64,000 nucleotides of DNA from Litsea cubeba (Eukaryota > Streptophyta > Magnoliopsida > Laurales > Lauraceae), in NCBI GenBank assembly GCA_012931725.1, contig WHSA01000883.1, positions 100,742-164,741 of the forward strand. Direction: 5' to 3'. The notes below the pieces were generated by a model. That model was not told where the DNA came from and did no database searches. It was given only the letters and a program-made list of their open reading frames with translations. Shown here in pieces: positions 53,405-64,000 of this stretch. Within the stretch, counting starts at the first letter, position 1, and the number at the start of each line of letters is the position of its first letter. Position numbers and translations under genes: made by a program.

Positions 53405-55803
53405 GGGAAAAAATAGAACCTTGAGAAAAAGTAAAGCCCTGAGAAAAAATAAAGCCCTGGGAAAAAATAAAGCCCTCGAGAAAAAATAAAGCCCTGAGAA
53501 AAAATAAAGCCCTCGAGAAAAAATAAAGCCCTTAAGAAAAAATAAAGCCCTGAGAAAAAATAAAGCCCTAGAGAAAAAAGAAAGCCCTAAGAAAAAATAA
53601 AGACCTTGAGAAAAAATAAGCCCTGAGAAAGAATAAAGCCCTAGAGAAAAAATAAAGCCCTAAGAAAAAATAAAGCCCTTGAGAAAAAATAAAGCCCTGA
53701 GAAAGACTAAGGCCCTGTAAAAAAATAAGCCCTGAGAAAAAATAAAGCCCTGAGAAAAAATAAAGCCATGGAAAAAATAAGCCCTCGAGAAAAAATAAAG
53801 CCCTGAGAAAAAATAAAGCCTCGAGAAAAATAAAGCCCTTGAGAAAAAAGAAAGCCCTGAGAAAAAAATAAAGCCCTAAGAAAAAAATAAGCCCTTGAGA
53901 AAAAATAGAGCCCTGAGAAAGAATAAAGCACTGTAAAAAAAATAAAGCCCTGAGAAAAATAAAGCCGGGGAAAAATAAAGCCCTCGAGAAATAATAACGC
54001 CTGAGAAAAAATAAAACCTCGAGAAAAAGTAAAGCCCTTGAGAAAACTAAAGCCCTGAGAAAAAAATAAGCCCTTGAGAAATAAAAAATAAGCCCTCGAG
54101 AAAAAATAAAGCCCTAAAAAAAATAATGCCCCTGGGAAAAAATAAAGCCCTGAGAAAATATAAAGCCCGGAGAAAATATAAAGTCCTGAGAAAAAATAAA
54201 GCCCTGAGAAATAATAAAGCCCTGAGAAATAATAAAGCGCTAAGAAAAAATAAAGCCCTTGAGAAAAAATAAAGCCCTGAGAAAAATTAAAGCCCTTGTG
54301 AAAGAAAAAAAAAAGCCCTCGAGAAAAAATAAAGCCCTGGAGAAAAAATAAAGCCCTGAGAAAATATAAAGCCGTTGAGAAAAAATAAAGGCCTGAGAAA
54401 AAATAAAGCCCTTGAGAAAAAATAAAGCCCTGAGAAAAAATAAAGCCCTTGAGAAAAAATAAAGCCTTGAGAAAATATAAAGCCCTGAGAAAAAATAAAG
54501 TCCTTCAGAAAAAAAAAATAAAGCCCTCGAGAAAAAATAAAGCCCTAGAGAAAAAATAAAGCCCTCAGAGAAAAAATAAGCCCTAGAGAAAAAATAAAGC
54601 CCTGAGAAAAAATTAAGCCCTCGAGAAAAAATAAAGCCCTGAGAAAAAATATAGCCCTTGAGTAAAAATAAAGCCCTAAGAAAAAATAAAGCCCTGTAAA
54701 AAAATAAAGCCCTGGGAAAAAATATAACCCTGAGAAAAAATAATGGCCTGAGAAAAAATAAAGCCCTGCAAAAAAATAAAGCCCTGAAGAAAAAATAAAG
54801 CCCTGAGAAAAAATAAAGCCCTGTAAAAAAATAAAGCCCTGGGAAAAAATAAAACCTTGAGAAAAAGTAAAGCCCTGAGAAAAAATAAAGCCCTGGGAAA
54901 AAATAAAGCCTTCGAGAAAAAATAAAGCCCTGAGAAAAAATAAAGCCCTCGAGAAAAAATAAAGCCCTTAAGAAAAAATAAAGCCCTGAGAAAAAATAAA
55001 GCCCTAGAGAAAAAAATAAAGCCCTAAGAAAAAATAAAGACCTTGCGAAAAAATAAAGCCCTGAGAAAGAATAAAGCCCTAGAGAAAAAATAAAGCCCTA
55101 AGAAAAAATAAAGCCCTTGAGAAAAAATAAAGCCCTGAGAAAGACTAAGGCCCTGTAAAAAAATAAAGCCCTGAGAAAAAAATAAAGCCCTGAGAAAAAA
55201 TAAAGCCATGGGAAAAAATAAAGCCCTCGAGAAAAAATAAAGCCCTGAGAAAAAATAAAGCCTCGAGAAAAAATAAAGCCCTCGAGAAAAAATAAAGCCC
55301 TGAGAAAAAATAAAGCCCTTGGGAAAAATAAAGCCCTGAGAAAGAATAAAGCCCTATAAAAAAATAAAGCCCTGAGAAAAAATAATGCCCTGAGAAAAAA
55401 TAAAGCCCGGGGAAAAAATAAAGCCCTCGAGAAATAATAAAGCCCTAAGAAAAAATAAAGCCTCGAGAAAAAGTAAAGCCCTTGAGAAAAACTAAAGCCC
55501 TGAGAAAAAATAAAGCCCTTGAGAAATAAAAAATAAAGCCCTCGAGAAAAAATAAAGCCCTGAGAAAAAATAAAGCCCTTGAGAAAGAAAAAAGAAAGCC
55601 CTCGAGAAAAAATAAAGCCCTGAGAAAAAATAAAGCCCTTGAGAAAAAATAAAGCCCTGAGAAAATACGAAGCCCTCGAGAAAAAATAAAGCCCTGAGAA
55701 AAAATAAAACCCTTGAGAAAAAATAAAGCCCTGACAAAAACTAAAGCCCTGTAAAAAAATAAAGCCCTGAGAAAAAATAAAGCCCTGGGAAAAAATAAAG
55801 CCC
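53405..55803. repeat. A-rich satellite array, right part
   Basis: About 130 further copies of the 18-19 bp unit, with class B and mixed variants. It continues the array cut by the gypsy insertion. The segment 54530-54690 resembles 23280-23470. It ends abruptly at the copia 2 LTR at 55804. Confidence 0.96.
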
Positions 55804-58357
55804 TGGATATGAAATGGTTTATAATTAGACATGCAGTATATATGTAATATGCATATGGTGCTTGTTATAAAAGGAAAAACAAAGCACAAAACTTTTTACA
55901 TCATTTAACCCCAATCATAATGTATCAGTGTTTCAACCTCCTCATAGACCCTCCATCGAAGGGATGGCCGAGCCTACAGTCACATTGAATTAAGGCAGAC
56001 TTATTTGGATTATCAATATCTGGACACATATCCAGTGGTAGTCCAATCACTGATTGGTTTGGCTTCATATGACAAATAACCCTTAACTCCTAAGGAGAGG
56101 TCATTACCGTCTTATGTCAAGTGTATAACCATCTCTTGTGAAATCTCCCAGAATGTCTATGATTAAGTCCTCCGAAGGGAAGAGACTTTTATCCTTTCTA
56201 GAAGTGAACTTTAGTAAAGAGCTCCACCGAAGGGATGGCCGCTCCCACCAACACTTCATTGACATTCTATAGAAGTGATCTTTAGTAAAGAACTCCACCG
56301 AAGGGATGGCCGCTCCTACTAACACCTCATTACGAATATTTGAAGGAAACCGCGATTCAGATCTGAAACTTCTCATATAGAGACTACTATGGCTGATGCA
56401 AAGCATGACAGATTTTAAAAAATCTGATTTCTGCACTATGCAGCGGAAATCAGCCATAAAGAATCGCATAGAAACTCCATTAAATCATGATCAACATGTG
56501 TTCAATTAATAGAGATAATAGAAGACTATTACCTCAATGTTTTGGAAGCTTTAATCCTCTGAAAATCTGATGCAAAAAGGGTGAACTCAGGTCTGCAATC
56601 AGCAAGTATGTTGCTGGAATTTTTTGCTGCAGAAATTGTGTTCACTTTTGATCTTCTTCTCTATCTCAAATTCTAATCTAATTGGCTAAGGTGGTGGAAC
56701 CTTAATCTAGGTTTAGAGATAGGTTTCTAGAATAACATTCTATGGAAAAACCCTTTCTACAAGCTCTCCTCAAAGTGCTTAATGGCTGGACGTGTGGAAT
56801 GGAACAATTAGGGTGATTCACGCCCAAAGGGAAGGCTTCCCCTTTCATAGATTAGTAAGAGAGTTTCCTTGTTCACTAAGTAGCCTCCTTTCTAATTCTC
56901 TTGGAATTACTAAAAAGAAATAGCAATCCCCATTCCAAATTAGAAAAGGAAACTCACTATGAGCATCCCTTAAACTTAGCAATTAGTAATCCTAGTTGTG
57001 CAACACTTACTAATTTAAGTTTCTAATCAAAAAAGGGAAACTTTATTATAAGAATACTTATCCAAGGAGGAGTCCAACCTTCCAAGTAGAGAGACTTACT
57101 AAAAGTTGAAGACCCCACACTAGGAAATTCCCATCTTGGACGTCCCATATGCTACGGCCCACACAGTGGCCCACATGTCCATAATTTTTCTAGAATTAAA
57201 TTCATGTATGCCATCAAGGCCTATTTGAATTTAAATTCAAAATTATTTTTCCATAAAATAATTCAACCTTATCTCCTAATCAAATTAGGAAACCATGCCA
57301 ATATAGGAAAGTGACTAGAGAAGGGACCAAAAGACATATTTGCCCTTGGCTCCCAAAAGGACCAAAATATCCATGCTAAACCCATAGCAACATAAAGACC
57401 ATTTTAACCTTAACTCATTCCACTAGAGAGTTATGGTTGCACTCCAGGGACAAATATTAAGTATGAAATAAGCTTGTCATAAAATGATAGTTGTCTCCGA
57501 CCTACCAAGTACAATGACCTAAATGCCCCTCTATGTAACATCCTCAATCAAGTCAGGTTATCTGATGTACTATCAACCTTCTCGATTAAATCTTAAACCT
57601 TAGAACATCATATCCTTGACTTGATCATCATCCTGATATTATACTCTTGATCCAGGGAGCGACCCACAAGTTCAATATCAATATGGAACATCCATATACT
57701 AAGATCTTAGATTTTGATGATCAATCGGATAATTCTAAGGGGACGATCATTCCATCATTAGATGGCATAGATTTTATATTGCATCTGCACGTCCCAACTA
57801 ATCAAGTCCGAGTACCTAAAACACAGAGCTGTTGACCCATGAAAAGAATCTCACCCATAGTGAATTAAAGCACAAGAACTTGACTTCGTCAGTTCATCCA
57901 CAAATGCTCAAGATTAAGAGCACCGGTCACTCAGTAGCATGAGGTGACTTGATCTCTCTCTGTGATAGTACTATTTTAGAGATCACACCTACAATGGTCC
58001 TGTTCAATGCATTGCATATGCACTAATGAGATAAATCCGGGAAAGTCCTCCCATGACTTAGGTAAGTCATCCTGAATACAGGAGAGTCTCTCACTATAAC
58101 TTATACCAAGATGAAGTGCCCAGCTCCATCTCTCAGTTATGAACAAATATGTTGTTTCCAGTGTCCATGAATTAGACCTATCTGTGTGTAGACACTACAC
58201 ACCTAATTCATTTACTAGAAACAATGGGCCTTACACAACCATACATATATACATGTTTAAGCCGAAAAGAGTCATTCTATTAAATAACCAGTTAATATCC
58301 AGTAACAAAAGATGAGAGTGCAGCTAGTGGGCTTTAGGGCATACACCAATCCCAACA
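55804..58357 (-). repeat. Copia 2 3' LTR (left, 2554 bp)
   Basis: It starts TGTTGGGATTGG on the - strand at 58357, next to the purine tract. It ends ATATCCA at 55804, next to the satellite. The inner end is defined by homology: 55804 to about 56335 matches 62315 to about 62820 at high identity. The rest (56340-58357) has no visible partner in this window. No gene was recognised in it. Confidence 0.8.
56199..56340 (-). repeat. Two 71 bp tandem repeats in copia 2 left LTR
   Basis: Units start TAGAAGTG at 56199 and 56270. Each contains CTCCACCGAAGGGATGGCCG and CTCC-ACTAACAC or CCAACACTTCATT. A related shorter copy (CCTCCATCGAAGGGATGGCC) lies near 55950. Confidence 0.88.
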
Positions 58358-58370
58358 AACTCCCACTTGC
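58358..58370 (-). promoter_or_regulatory. Copia 2 polypurine tract
   Basis: On the - strand GCAAGTGGGAGTT lies directly before the TGTTGGGATT LTR start and one base after the pol stop codon (58372-58374). Confidence 0.8.
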
Positions 58371-58371
58371 A

Positions 58372-60621
58372 CTAAAGATCACTACTTCCTAACCTAACAC
58401 CCATAGACTCAACATGAGAAGTGAAGACTTTCTCAGTAAGAGTCTTAGTGTATGGGTCAGCTAAGTTATTTGCTGAAGCAATATGCTCCACCACTATTTC
58501 TCCATCTTGAATGAACTCCCGGATTAAGTGGTACTTTCTCTGAATGTGCTTGCCTTTCTTGTGATTCCTGGGCTCTTTGCACTGTGCTACAGCACCAGTG
58601 TTATCGCAGTACATGACAATCGGTTTATGCACTGCAGGAACAACTGCCAATTCCAATAGGAATTTTCTGAGCCATACCGCTTCCTTCGCAGCTTCCGATG
58701 CCGCCACATACTCTGCTTCCATGGTAGAATCAGCAGTACAGGATTGCTTGACACTCCTCCATGATATAGCCCCTCCTGACAGAGTAAAGACGTATCCTGA
58801 AGTAGACTTTCTGGCATCACTATCAGATTGGAAATCAGAGTCTGTATACGCCAAAGGCATTAGATCATCTGCTCGAAAGGTTAGCATATAATCTTTCGTT
58901 CTTCGAAGATACTTGAATATATGCTTTACAGCTGTCCAATGCATGGGTCTATGGTTTGACTGATATCTGCTAACCATGCCAACGGCAAAACAAATATCTG
59001 GTCTAGTACATAACATTGCATACATGAGGCTTCCAACGGCGGAAGCATATGGAACTCTCCTCATGCTCTCTATCTCTTCAGATGTCTTTGGACATTGATC
59101 TCGAGACAGTGGTACTCCATGTCTAGAAGGTAGCAAGCCCTTCTTGGAGTTATGCATGTTAAACTTGACCAATATCTCCTCAATATATGAAGATTGGGAT
59201 AAGGCTAACATCTTATTCTTGCGTTCACGCAAAAGCTTGATCCCTAAGATATAGCTGGCCTCGCCCAAATCCTTCATCTGAAATTGAGAGGATAACCAAA
59301 CCTTTGTGGATGACAATAAACCTACATCATTTCCTATGGGTAATATGTCATCTACATATAGAACCAAAAATGCAACTGCTTTTCCACTTCCTTTCTTATA
59401 CACACATGGTTCATCAATGTTTTGATCAAAGCCAAAGGATTTGACTGCCTGATTAAACTTGATGTTCCATGCTCTAGATGCTTGCTTAAGTCCATAAATG
59501 GACTTCTTAAGTTTACAAACCATGTTTTCTTGGCCATTAGCAATGAAGCCCTCTGGTTGCATCATATAGATGCATTCGTCAAGACTTCCATTAAGAAAAG
59601 TTGTCTTGACATCCATCTGCCATATCTCGTAGTCATAATGACATGCGATGGCCAAGAGAATCCTTATGGATTTAAGCATAGCCACTGGTGAAAAGGTTTC
59701 CTCATAATCGATACCCTCTTTCTGAGTATATCCTTTCGCCACCAGTCTTGCTTTGAAGGTTTCCACCTTCCCATCCACTCCTCTCTTTCTCTTGTAGATC
59801 CACTTGCACCCTATGGGTTTAATCCCTTCAGGTGCATCTACAAGTTCCCAGACTTGATTGGAATACAAAGAATCCATTTCAGATTTCATCGCTTGCTGCC
59901 ACATGTCAGCATCTATATCCGTTACTGCTTCATCATAACTAGTAGGATCCTCAACCAGATCTTCAGAGTCTGTCTTAAAAGACACTCCTAGATATCTTTC
60001 TGGCTGTCTAGAAATTCTCCCACTACGACGAGGCTCCGGAGTGTTCAAAGGAATATCTTGTTCATCTACTGTCTCAGGATCTGGTATAGATGTTATAGGA
60101 GATCCCGGAAGAATCTCCTCAAGGGTTTCTTTACAACTAAGCTCTTGGTGCATCATGCAATCATCTTCCAAGTACCTAGCATGAGTGCTGATGAGCACTT
60201 TTTGCTCCTTTGGATGATAAAAGATGCCACCTCTCGTTCCCTTAGGATACCCAATGAAGTAGCACATTTCCGATCTGGGTTCTAGCTTGGTAGCTTTATT
60301 ATTCAGTACATAGGCTGGACAACCCCAAATGTGAATATGTCTTAAACTAGGTTTTCGACTTGTCCACATTTCTTGCGGTGTCCTAGGTACTGATTTAGAA
60401 GGTACCAGATTTAAAATGTATACTGCTGCTTCTAGGGCATATCCCCAAAAAAATATAGGTAGGGTTGCATGACTCATCATGGACCTTACCATATCAAGAA
60501 GGGTACGGTTTCTTCTCTTTGCTACACTATTTTGCTGGGGTGTACCCGGTGCAGACAACTGAGACACAAACCCATGTTGTGTGAGGTACTCCTTGAACTC
60601 ACCCAGGAGGTACTCGCCACC
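58372..60621 (-). pseudogene. pol: Copia 2 Pol: integrase C-terminal half, RT, RNase H
   Basis: About 749 residues after the in-frame TGA at 60622-60624. The integrase part has PGTPQQNSVAKRRNRTL: the catalytic Glu of the DDE triad is Lys (AAG) and the preceding conserved Gly is Ser, both G-to-A changes. RT then follows with GCKWIYKRKRGVDG, QMDVKTTFLNGSLDE, YGLKQASRAW and intact YVDD. RNase H has AYTDSDFQSDSDARKS, TMEAEYVAASEA, YCDNTGAV and HIQRKYH. Except for the stop upstream and the E-to-K change, the domains read through without frameshift. Confidence 0.92.
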
Positions 60622-60624
60622 TCA

Positions 60625-61371
60625 ATCAGATCGAAGGGCTTTGATATGTTTCCCTAGTTGTAGCTCTGCCTCAGCCTTGAATTGTTTGAACTTATCAAAC
60701 GCCTCAGACTTGCGTCGCATTAAGTATACATATCCATACCTAGAGTAATCATCGGTGAAGGTGATGTAATACTCATACCCTCCTCGAGCCGGTTTGTTCA
60801 TAGGACCACACACATCAGTGTGAATCAATTCTAACAACTCCTTTGACCTTAGTCCCTTTCCAGAGAATGACCTTTTGGTCATCTTTCCCTTGACACAAGA
60901 TTCGCACTGAGGAAAAGGCTCGAAATCTAATGAGCTCAAAGGCCCATCTTCTACCAACCTCTGAATCCGTTTTAGGTTAATGTGACCCAAACGTAAGTGC
61001 CAAAGATATGTGTCATTGATTGAAGATACCTTCCTCTTAAGGGAAGTGAAGTTTTCTTGTTGTACATTATGCAGTGTGGGAGCAATAGGATATATATAAA
61101 ATAAGTTGTCATGTATTCTACCAGAACATATAATATTTCCATCTCTACTGATATCAATACCAGAATGGAAAGAAACTGAATAATTAAATTCAATAAGTTT
61201 GGAAACTGAAATTAAATTCTTCCTCATGTCCGGAACATAGAAAACATTATTTAAAACTAATATCCTATCACATGGAAAATGTAAAGTAACAACTCCTACT
61301 GCAACCGCCCAAACTTTAGCTCCAGTTCCGACTTTAAAAGCAAATTCTCCTTTCTCAATTGTCTGCATTAT
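60625..61371 (-). pseudogene. pol: Copia 2 Pol: protease end, gag-pre-integrase, integrase core
   Basis: About 249 codons between two stops, in the same frame as gag and RT. Contains the protease tail (GEFAFKVGTGAKVWAVAVG), the zinc finger (YLWHLRLGHINL and CESCVKGK) and the first catalytic Asp (HTDVCGPM). It ends at the second catalytic Asp (LRSD), with TGA immediately after where Arg is normally found (CGA to TGA, CG context). Confidence 0.92.
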
Positions 61372-61383
61372 CTAAAACCCCTA

Positions 61384-62307
61384 CAATGAATTGCAGATAT
61401 GACTAGTGGCTCCTGAGTCTACTATCCATGAGTCAGTAGAATCAACCACTAGACAAATTTCAATGTAGTATGAAAAAGATGTACCTTTCTTTACTGAGGC
61501 CAGGAACTTGGGACAATCTTTCTTCCAATGACCTTTGAGGCCACACTTGAAGCATTTCCCTTTGGGCTTTCCATCTGTAGCCTTTTCCTTCTTATTACCA
61601 GTGTTGTCCTTTTTCTGCCCTTTTCCCTTATTCTGCTTCTTCTTGAACTTCTTCCCTTTCGGGTTTAGTTTAGAGGAAGACTGGAAAAAATGAGCTTGGG
61701 CTTTGGGCTTCATGATGGCCTCTGCCGCCTGGAGTTCTTTCATTAACTCAGGTAGAGTCATGTCCATCTTGCTCATATTGAAATTGAGCTTGAACTGATT
61801 AAAAGAATCCGGTAGAGTTTCGAGAATCATGTCAGTTTGACTCTCTGCATCAATCTCAGCCCCTAGAATCTCAGCTACATTGAAACAATCCATCAGCTTG
61901 AGCATATGCTCTCTGACAGGTGTTCCCTCAGCCATCCTAGTATTCATGATGGTCCTCATAGCAGCTTGCCTAGCTGGCATGCTTTTGTCTGCGAACATCT
62001 CAGACAAGGACATCATGATTTCATAGGCTGTGTCCATATGCTCGTGCTGTGTTTGCAACACGTTGGACATGGAAGCGAGCATATAGCATTTAGCCATGCT
62101 ATTCGCTTTCTTCCATTTTCTCTCAGCCTCTAACTGGTTATCAGTAGAATTAGCATCTATATCAGGACAGGTTTCCACCAAGATATACTTGTACTCCTCA
62201 GCAGTGAGTACTATGTCAAGATTTCTTTTCCAATCTACGTAGTTAGGGCCAGTCAACTTGTTCTCACGAAGAATGCACATCAGCGGACTAAAAGAATCTT
62301 TACCCAT
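61384..62307 (-). pseudogene. gag: Copia 2 Gag and protease active site
   Basis: About 308 codons from the ATG at 62307, only 8 nt from the LTR end. The Gag core begins KLTGPNYVDWKRNLDIVLTA and includes SMSNVLQTQHEHMDTAYEIM. A zinc knuckle CFKCGLKGHWKKDC and a Lys-rich linker precede it and the protease motif WIVDSGATSHIC. TAG at 61381-61383 ends it, with a second TAG at 61372-61374; both fit CAG-to-TAG. An in-frame ATG at 62343 lies inside the LTR, so translation could begin there. Confidence 0.92.
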
Positions 62308-62314
62308 CTCTCTC

Positions 62315-64000
62315 TGGATATAAAACGGTTTATAATTAGACATGCAGTATATATGTAATATGCATATGGTGCTTGTTATAAAAGGAAAAAACAAAGCACA
62401 AAACTTTTTTCATTATTTAACCCCAAACATAATGTATCAGTATTTCAACCTCCTCATAAACCCTCCATCGAAAGGATGGCCGAGCCTACAGTAACGTTGA
62501 ATTAAGCTCTTCCTATTTGGATTATCACTGTCTGGATACATATCTAGTGATAGTCCAATCACTGATTGGTTTGACCTCATAAGACAAATAACTTTAACTG
62601 GTAGGAGAGGTTATTACCGCCTTATGTCAAGTGTGTTACCATCTCTTATGAAAATTCCCAGAATGTCCTAATCTAGAAGTGAGGTTTGGTAAAGAACTCC
62701 ACCGAAGGGATGGCTGCTCCCACCAACACTTCATCGACATTCTATAGAAGTGATCTTTAGTAAAGAACTCCACCGAAGGGATGGCCGCTCCCACTAACAC
62801 CTCATTACGAACATTCACTTTAGTTCACCCACTAACCCATCAAAGTGATCTTTAGTAAAGAACTCCACCGAAGGGATGGCCGCTCCCACTAACACTTCTA
62901 ATGAGATTAATATGAATCGAGAATGGAAGGTCGTGGGGTTTTTCCTAAACCCCTCTCCCACTTGATTATTTATCACTAGGGTTTATAAACTTTCCTTTGA
63001 TCTTTACTTCGTTTTCTCAAAAGCTCTTTTTAAATCTAGCAAACTTGGTTAATTAAATTCATGACTCAATGACTCAAGTCATCTTGAAAGTAAATAACCT
63101 TTGCATTAAAACATTTGAGAAAAACCTTTAAAAGAATTAAAAACCTAACTTGGGTTATGGGAACCCTTAGGTAGCATCTAATTAGATTTTTTAGTTTAGT
63201 CTATTTTTGGAAACCAAGGGTGCCAACCCTATCCAATTTTAAACCTTAGACATAATTAGAAGGTGCTGGTCTAAGTCCCGTTTAAAACCAATTGACCAAA
63301 CAAAAACATTCTAATTTTAGAAAGATGCCATTTTTAGAACCTAATGGTGGCCATGTTTCTAGGTGACAATTATAGCAATTATATAAAGCATTCAACCATG
63401 CATTCCATATATAAAAGCAAATAAAAGTATGCATTCCTTGATGGCTCCCTGTTCTTAGGATTTCAAATCCTAATCGAATTAGGACTCCTCATGCATCTAG
63501 AAGCCTTGACTCCTCATCTCCAAGGACTCCAATTTCTTGCAACCTTCTTGTCTTGAAACTTTCCTTTTCTTGCTTGTTTCCATAAATAGATTTATACAAG
63601 CAAACCCATGAAAAACAAAACCAAAATTACATTGGAGATTCCTATGCTTTTCAAGAAAGCTTACATCAAGACTAGTTGGAATAAAATTAAGGAAACTTTA
63701 CAACTTCCCATGATTGCTAACCGCGCAATCGTACACTTTCCAACTAATTAAAAAAAATCCAAATCCACACAACATACATGCGAACCATCAAGGATGCTAA
63801 TTATGGCTGCAACCAAATAGGTTAGTGCATAATGTACAACATGATTCAGATCTGTAAAAAATTAATTCCAGCAATCCGAACGTAACCATCATACAAGATT
63901 ACAACACTAATACAAATCTGAAATAAATTTCAGCAGGGTGCCACCATGCCCCATCTAATCTAGGATTAATTAATCACATCATGGGATCATGATTTCTCAT
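62315..64000 (-). repeat. Copia 2 5' LTR (right), partial
   Basis: Homologous to the left LTR from 62315 (TGGATATAAAAC) to about 62820, with insertions and deletions; beyond that the two LTRs no longer match. The 71 bp repeat occurs at 62674 and 62745, with a third copy at about 62841 after 29 bp of unrelated sequence. From 62900 to 64000 there is AT-rich sequence with no gene, recognisable LTR partner or repeat. It may be an insertion, a variant U3 or different DNA. Confidence 0.6.

Larger units (their letters stand above)
55804..64000 (-). mobile_element. Second Ty1/copia retrotransposon (copia 2), right end outside window
   Basis: The element lies on the - strand. The left (3') LTR touches the satellite. 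A purine tract, a gag-pol frame and the start of a right (5') LTR follow to the window edge. Coding order is Gag, protease, integrase, RT, RNase H, confirming copia. The whole gag-pol (62307 to 58372) keeps a single frame of about 1311 codons, broken by three stops. The lineage is uncertain, TNT1-94-like in general motif content. The TSD cannot be tested because the right end is missing. Confidence 0.9.

Noticed and set aside
55098..55889. 263-codon - strand frame starting in the copia 2 LTR and running into the satellite
   Set aside because: It is a chance fusion: the LTR end gives about 28 codons that read in frame into stop-free satellite sequence.
62900..64000. Host gene at the right edge
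   Set aside because: AT-rich, no long frame, no splice-consistent coding pattern or RNA gene seen.

Overview
The window is repeat DNA from a flowering plant nucleus. The evidence is a Tat-lineage Ty3/gypsy element with an extra archaeal-type RNase H, two Ty1/copia elements, a plant mobile domain (PMD) gene and a tRNA-iMet type primer site. The species cannot be named from the sequence, and no host single-copy gene, rRNA or tRNA gene was recognised.

Layout: (1) 1-23611 and 53405-55803 are one A-rich satellite array with an 18-19 bp unit (core CCCTGAGAAAAAATAAAG). It has two variant classes and a roughly 7.6-7.7 kb higher-order duplication. (2) 23617-53399 is a 29.8 kb Tat-type gypsy insertion on the + strand. 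Its TSD is GACCT, its LTRs are 2308 and 2310 bp, and it splits the satellite. Its order is LTR, leader repeats, gag, linker ORF, protease/G-patch/RT/RNase H/aRH/integrase, 3' spacer with minisatellites, an antisense gene, PPT, LTR. (3) 30247-37729 is a 7.5 kb SIRE-like copia element on the - strand (TSD TGAAG), nested in the gypsy linker ORF. (4) 55804-64000 is a second copia element on the - strand that abuts the satellite and runs off the right edge. Its gag-pol is one open frame broken by three stop codons.

The most interesting part is the antisense gene at 45214-49881. It is reconstructed here as a five-exon, roughly 1220-residue protein. It has an N-terminal tail, a PMD, a basic nuclear-localisation-like stretch, acidic exons and a C-terminal coiled coil. 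It has its own TATA box, and four GT-AG introns all in phase 1. Because it lies antisense to the retrotransposon RNA, its introns would not be removed from the genomic transcript, so an intron-bearing gene can survive reverse transcription. A consensus G-box inside three overlapping perfect palindromes lies in its first intron.

Insertion order inferred from nesting: satellite, then gypsy, then copia 1. Copia 2 is independent and older by its decay. Gypsy and copia 1 each have nearly identical LTRs, yet both carry frame breaks. Several of these are one-base changes in homopolymers, so they may be assembly errors or may mark elements mobilised by intact relatives. Copia 2 instead shows stops and a catalytic E-to-K change that fit C-to-T decay at methylated CG and CHG sites.
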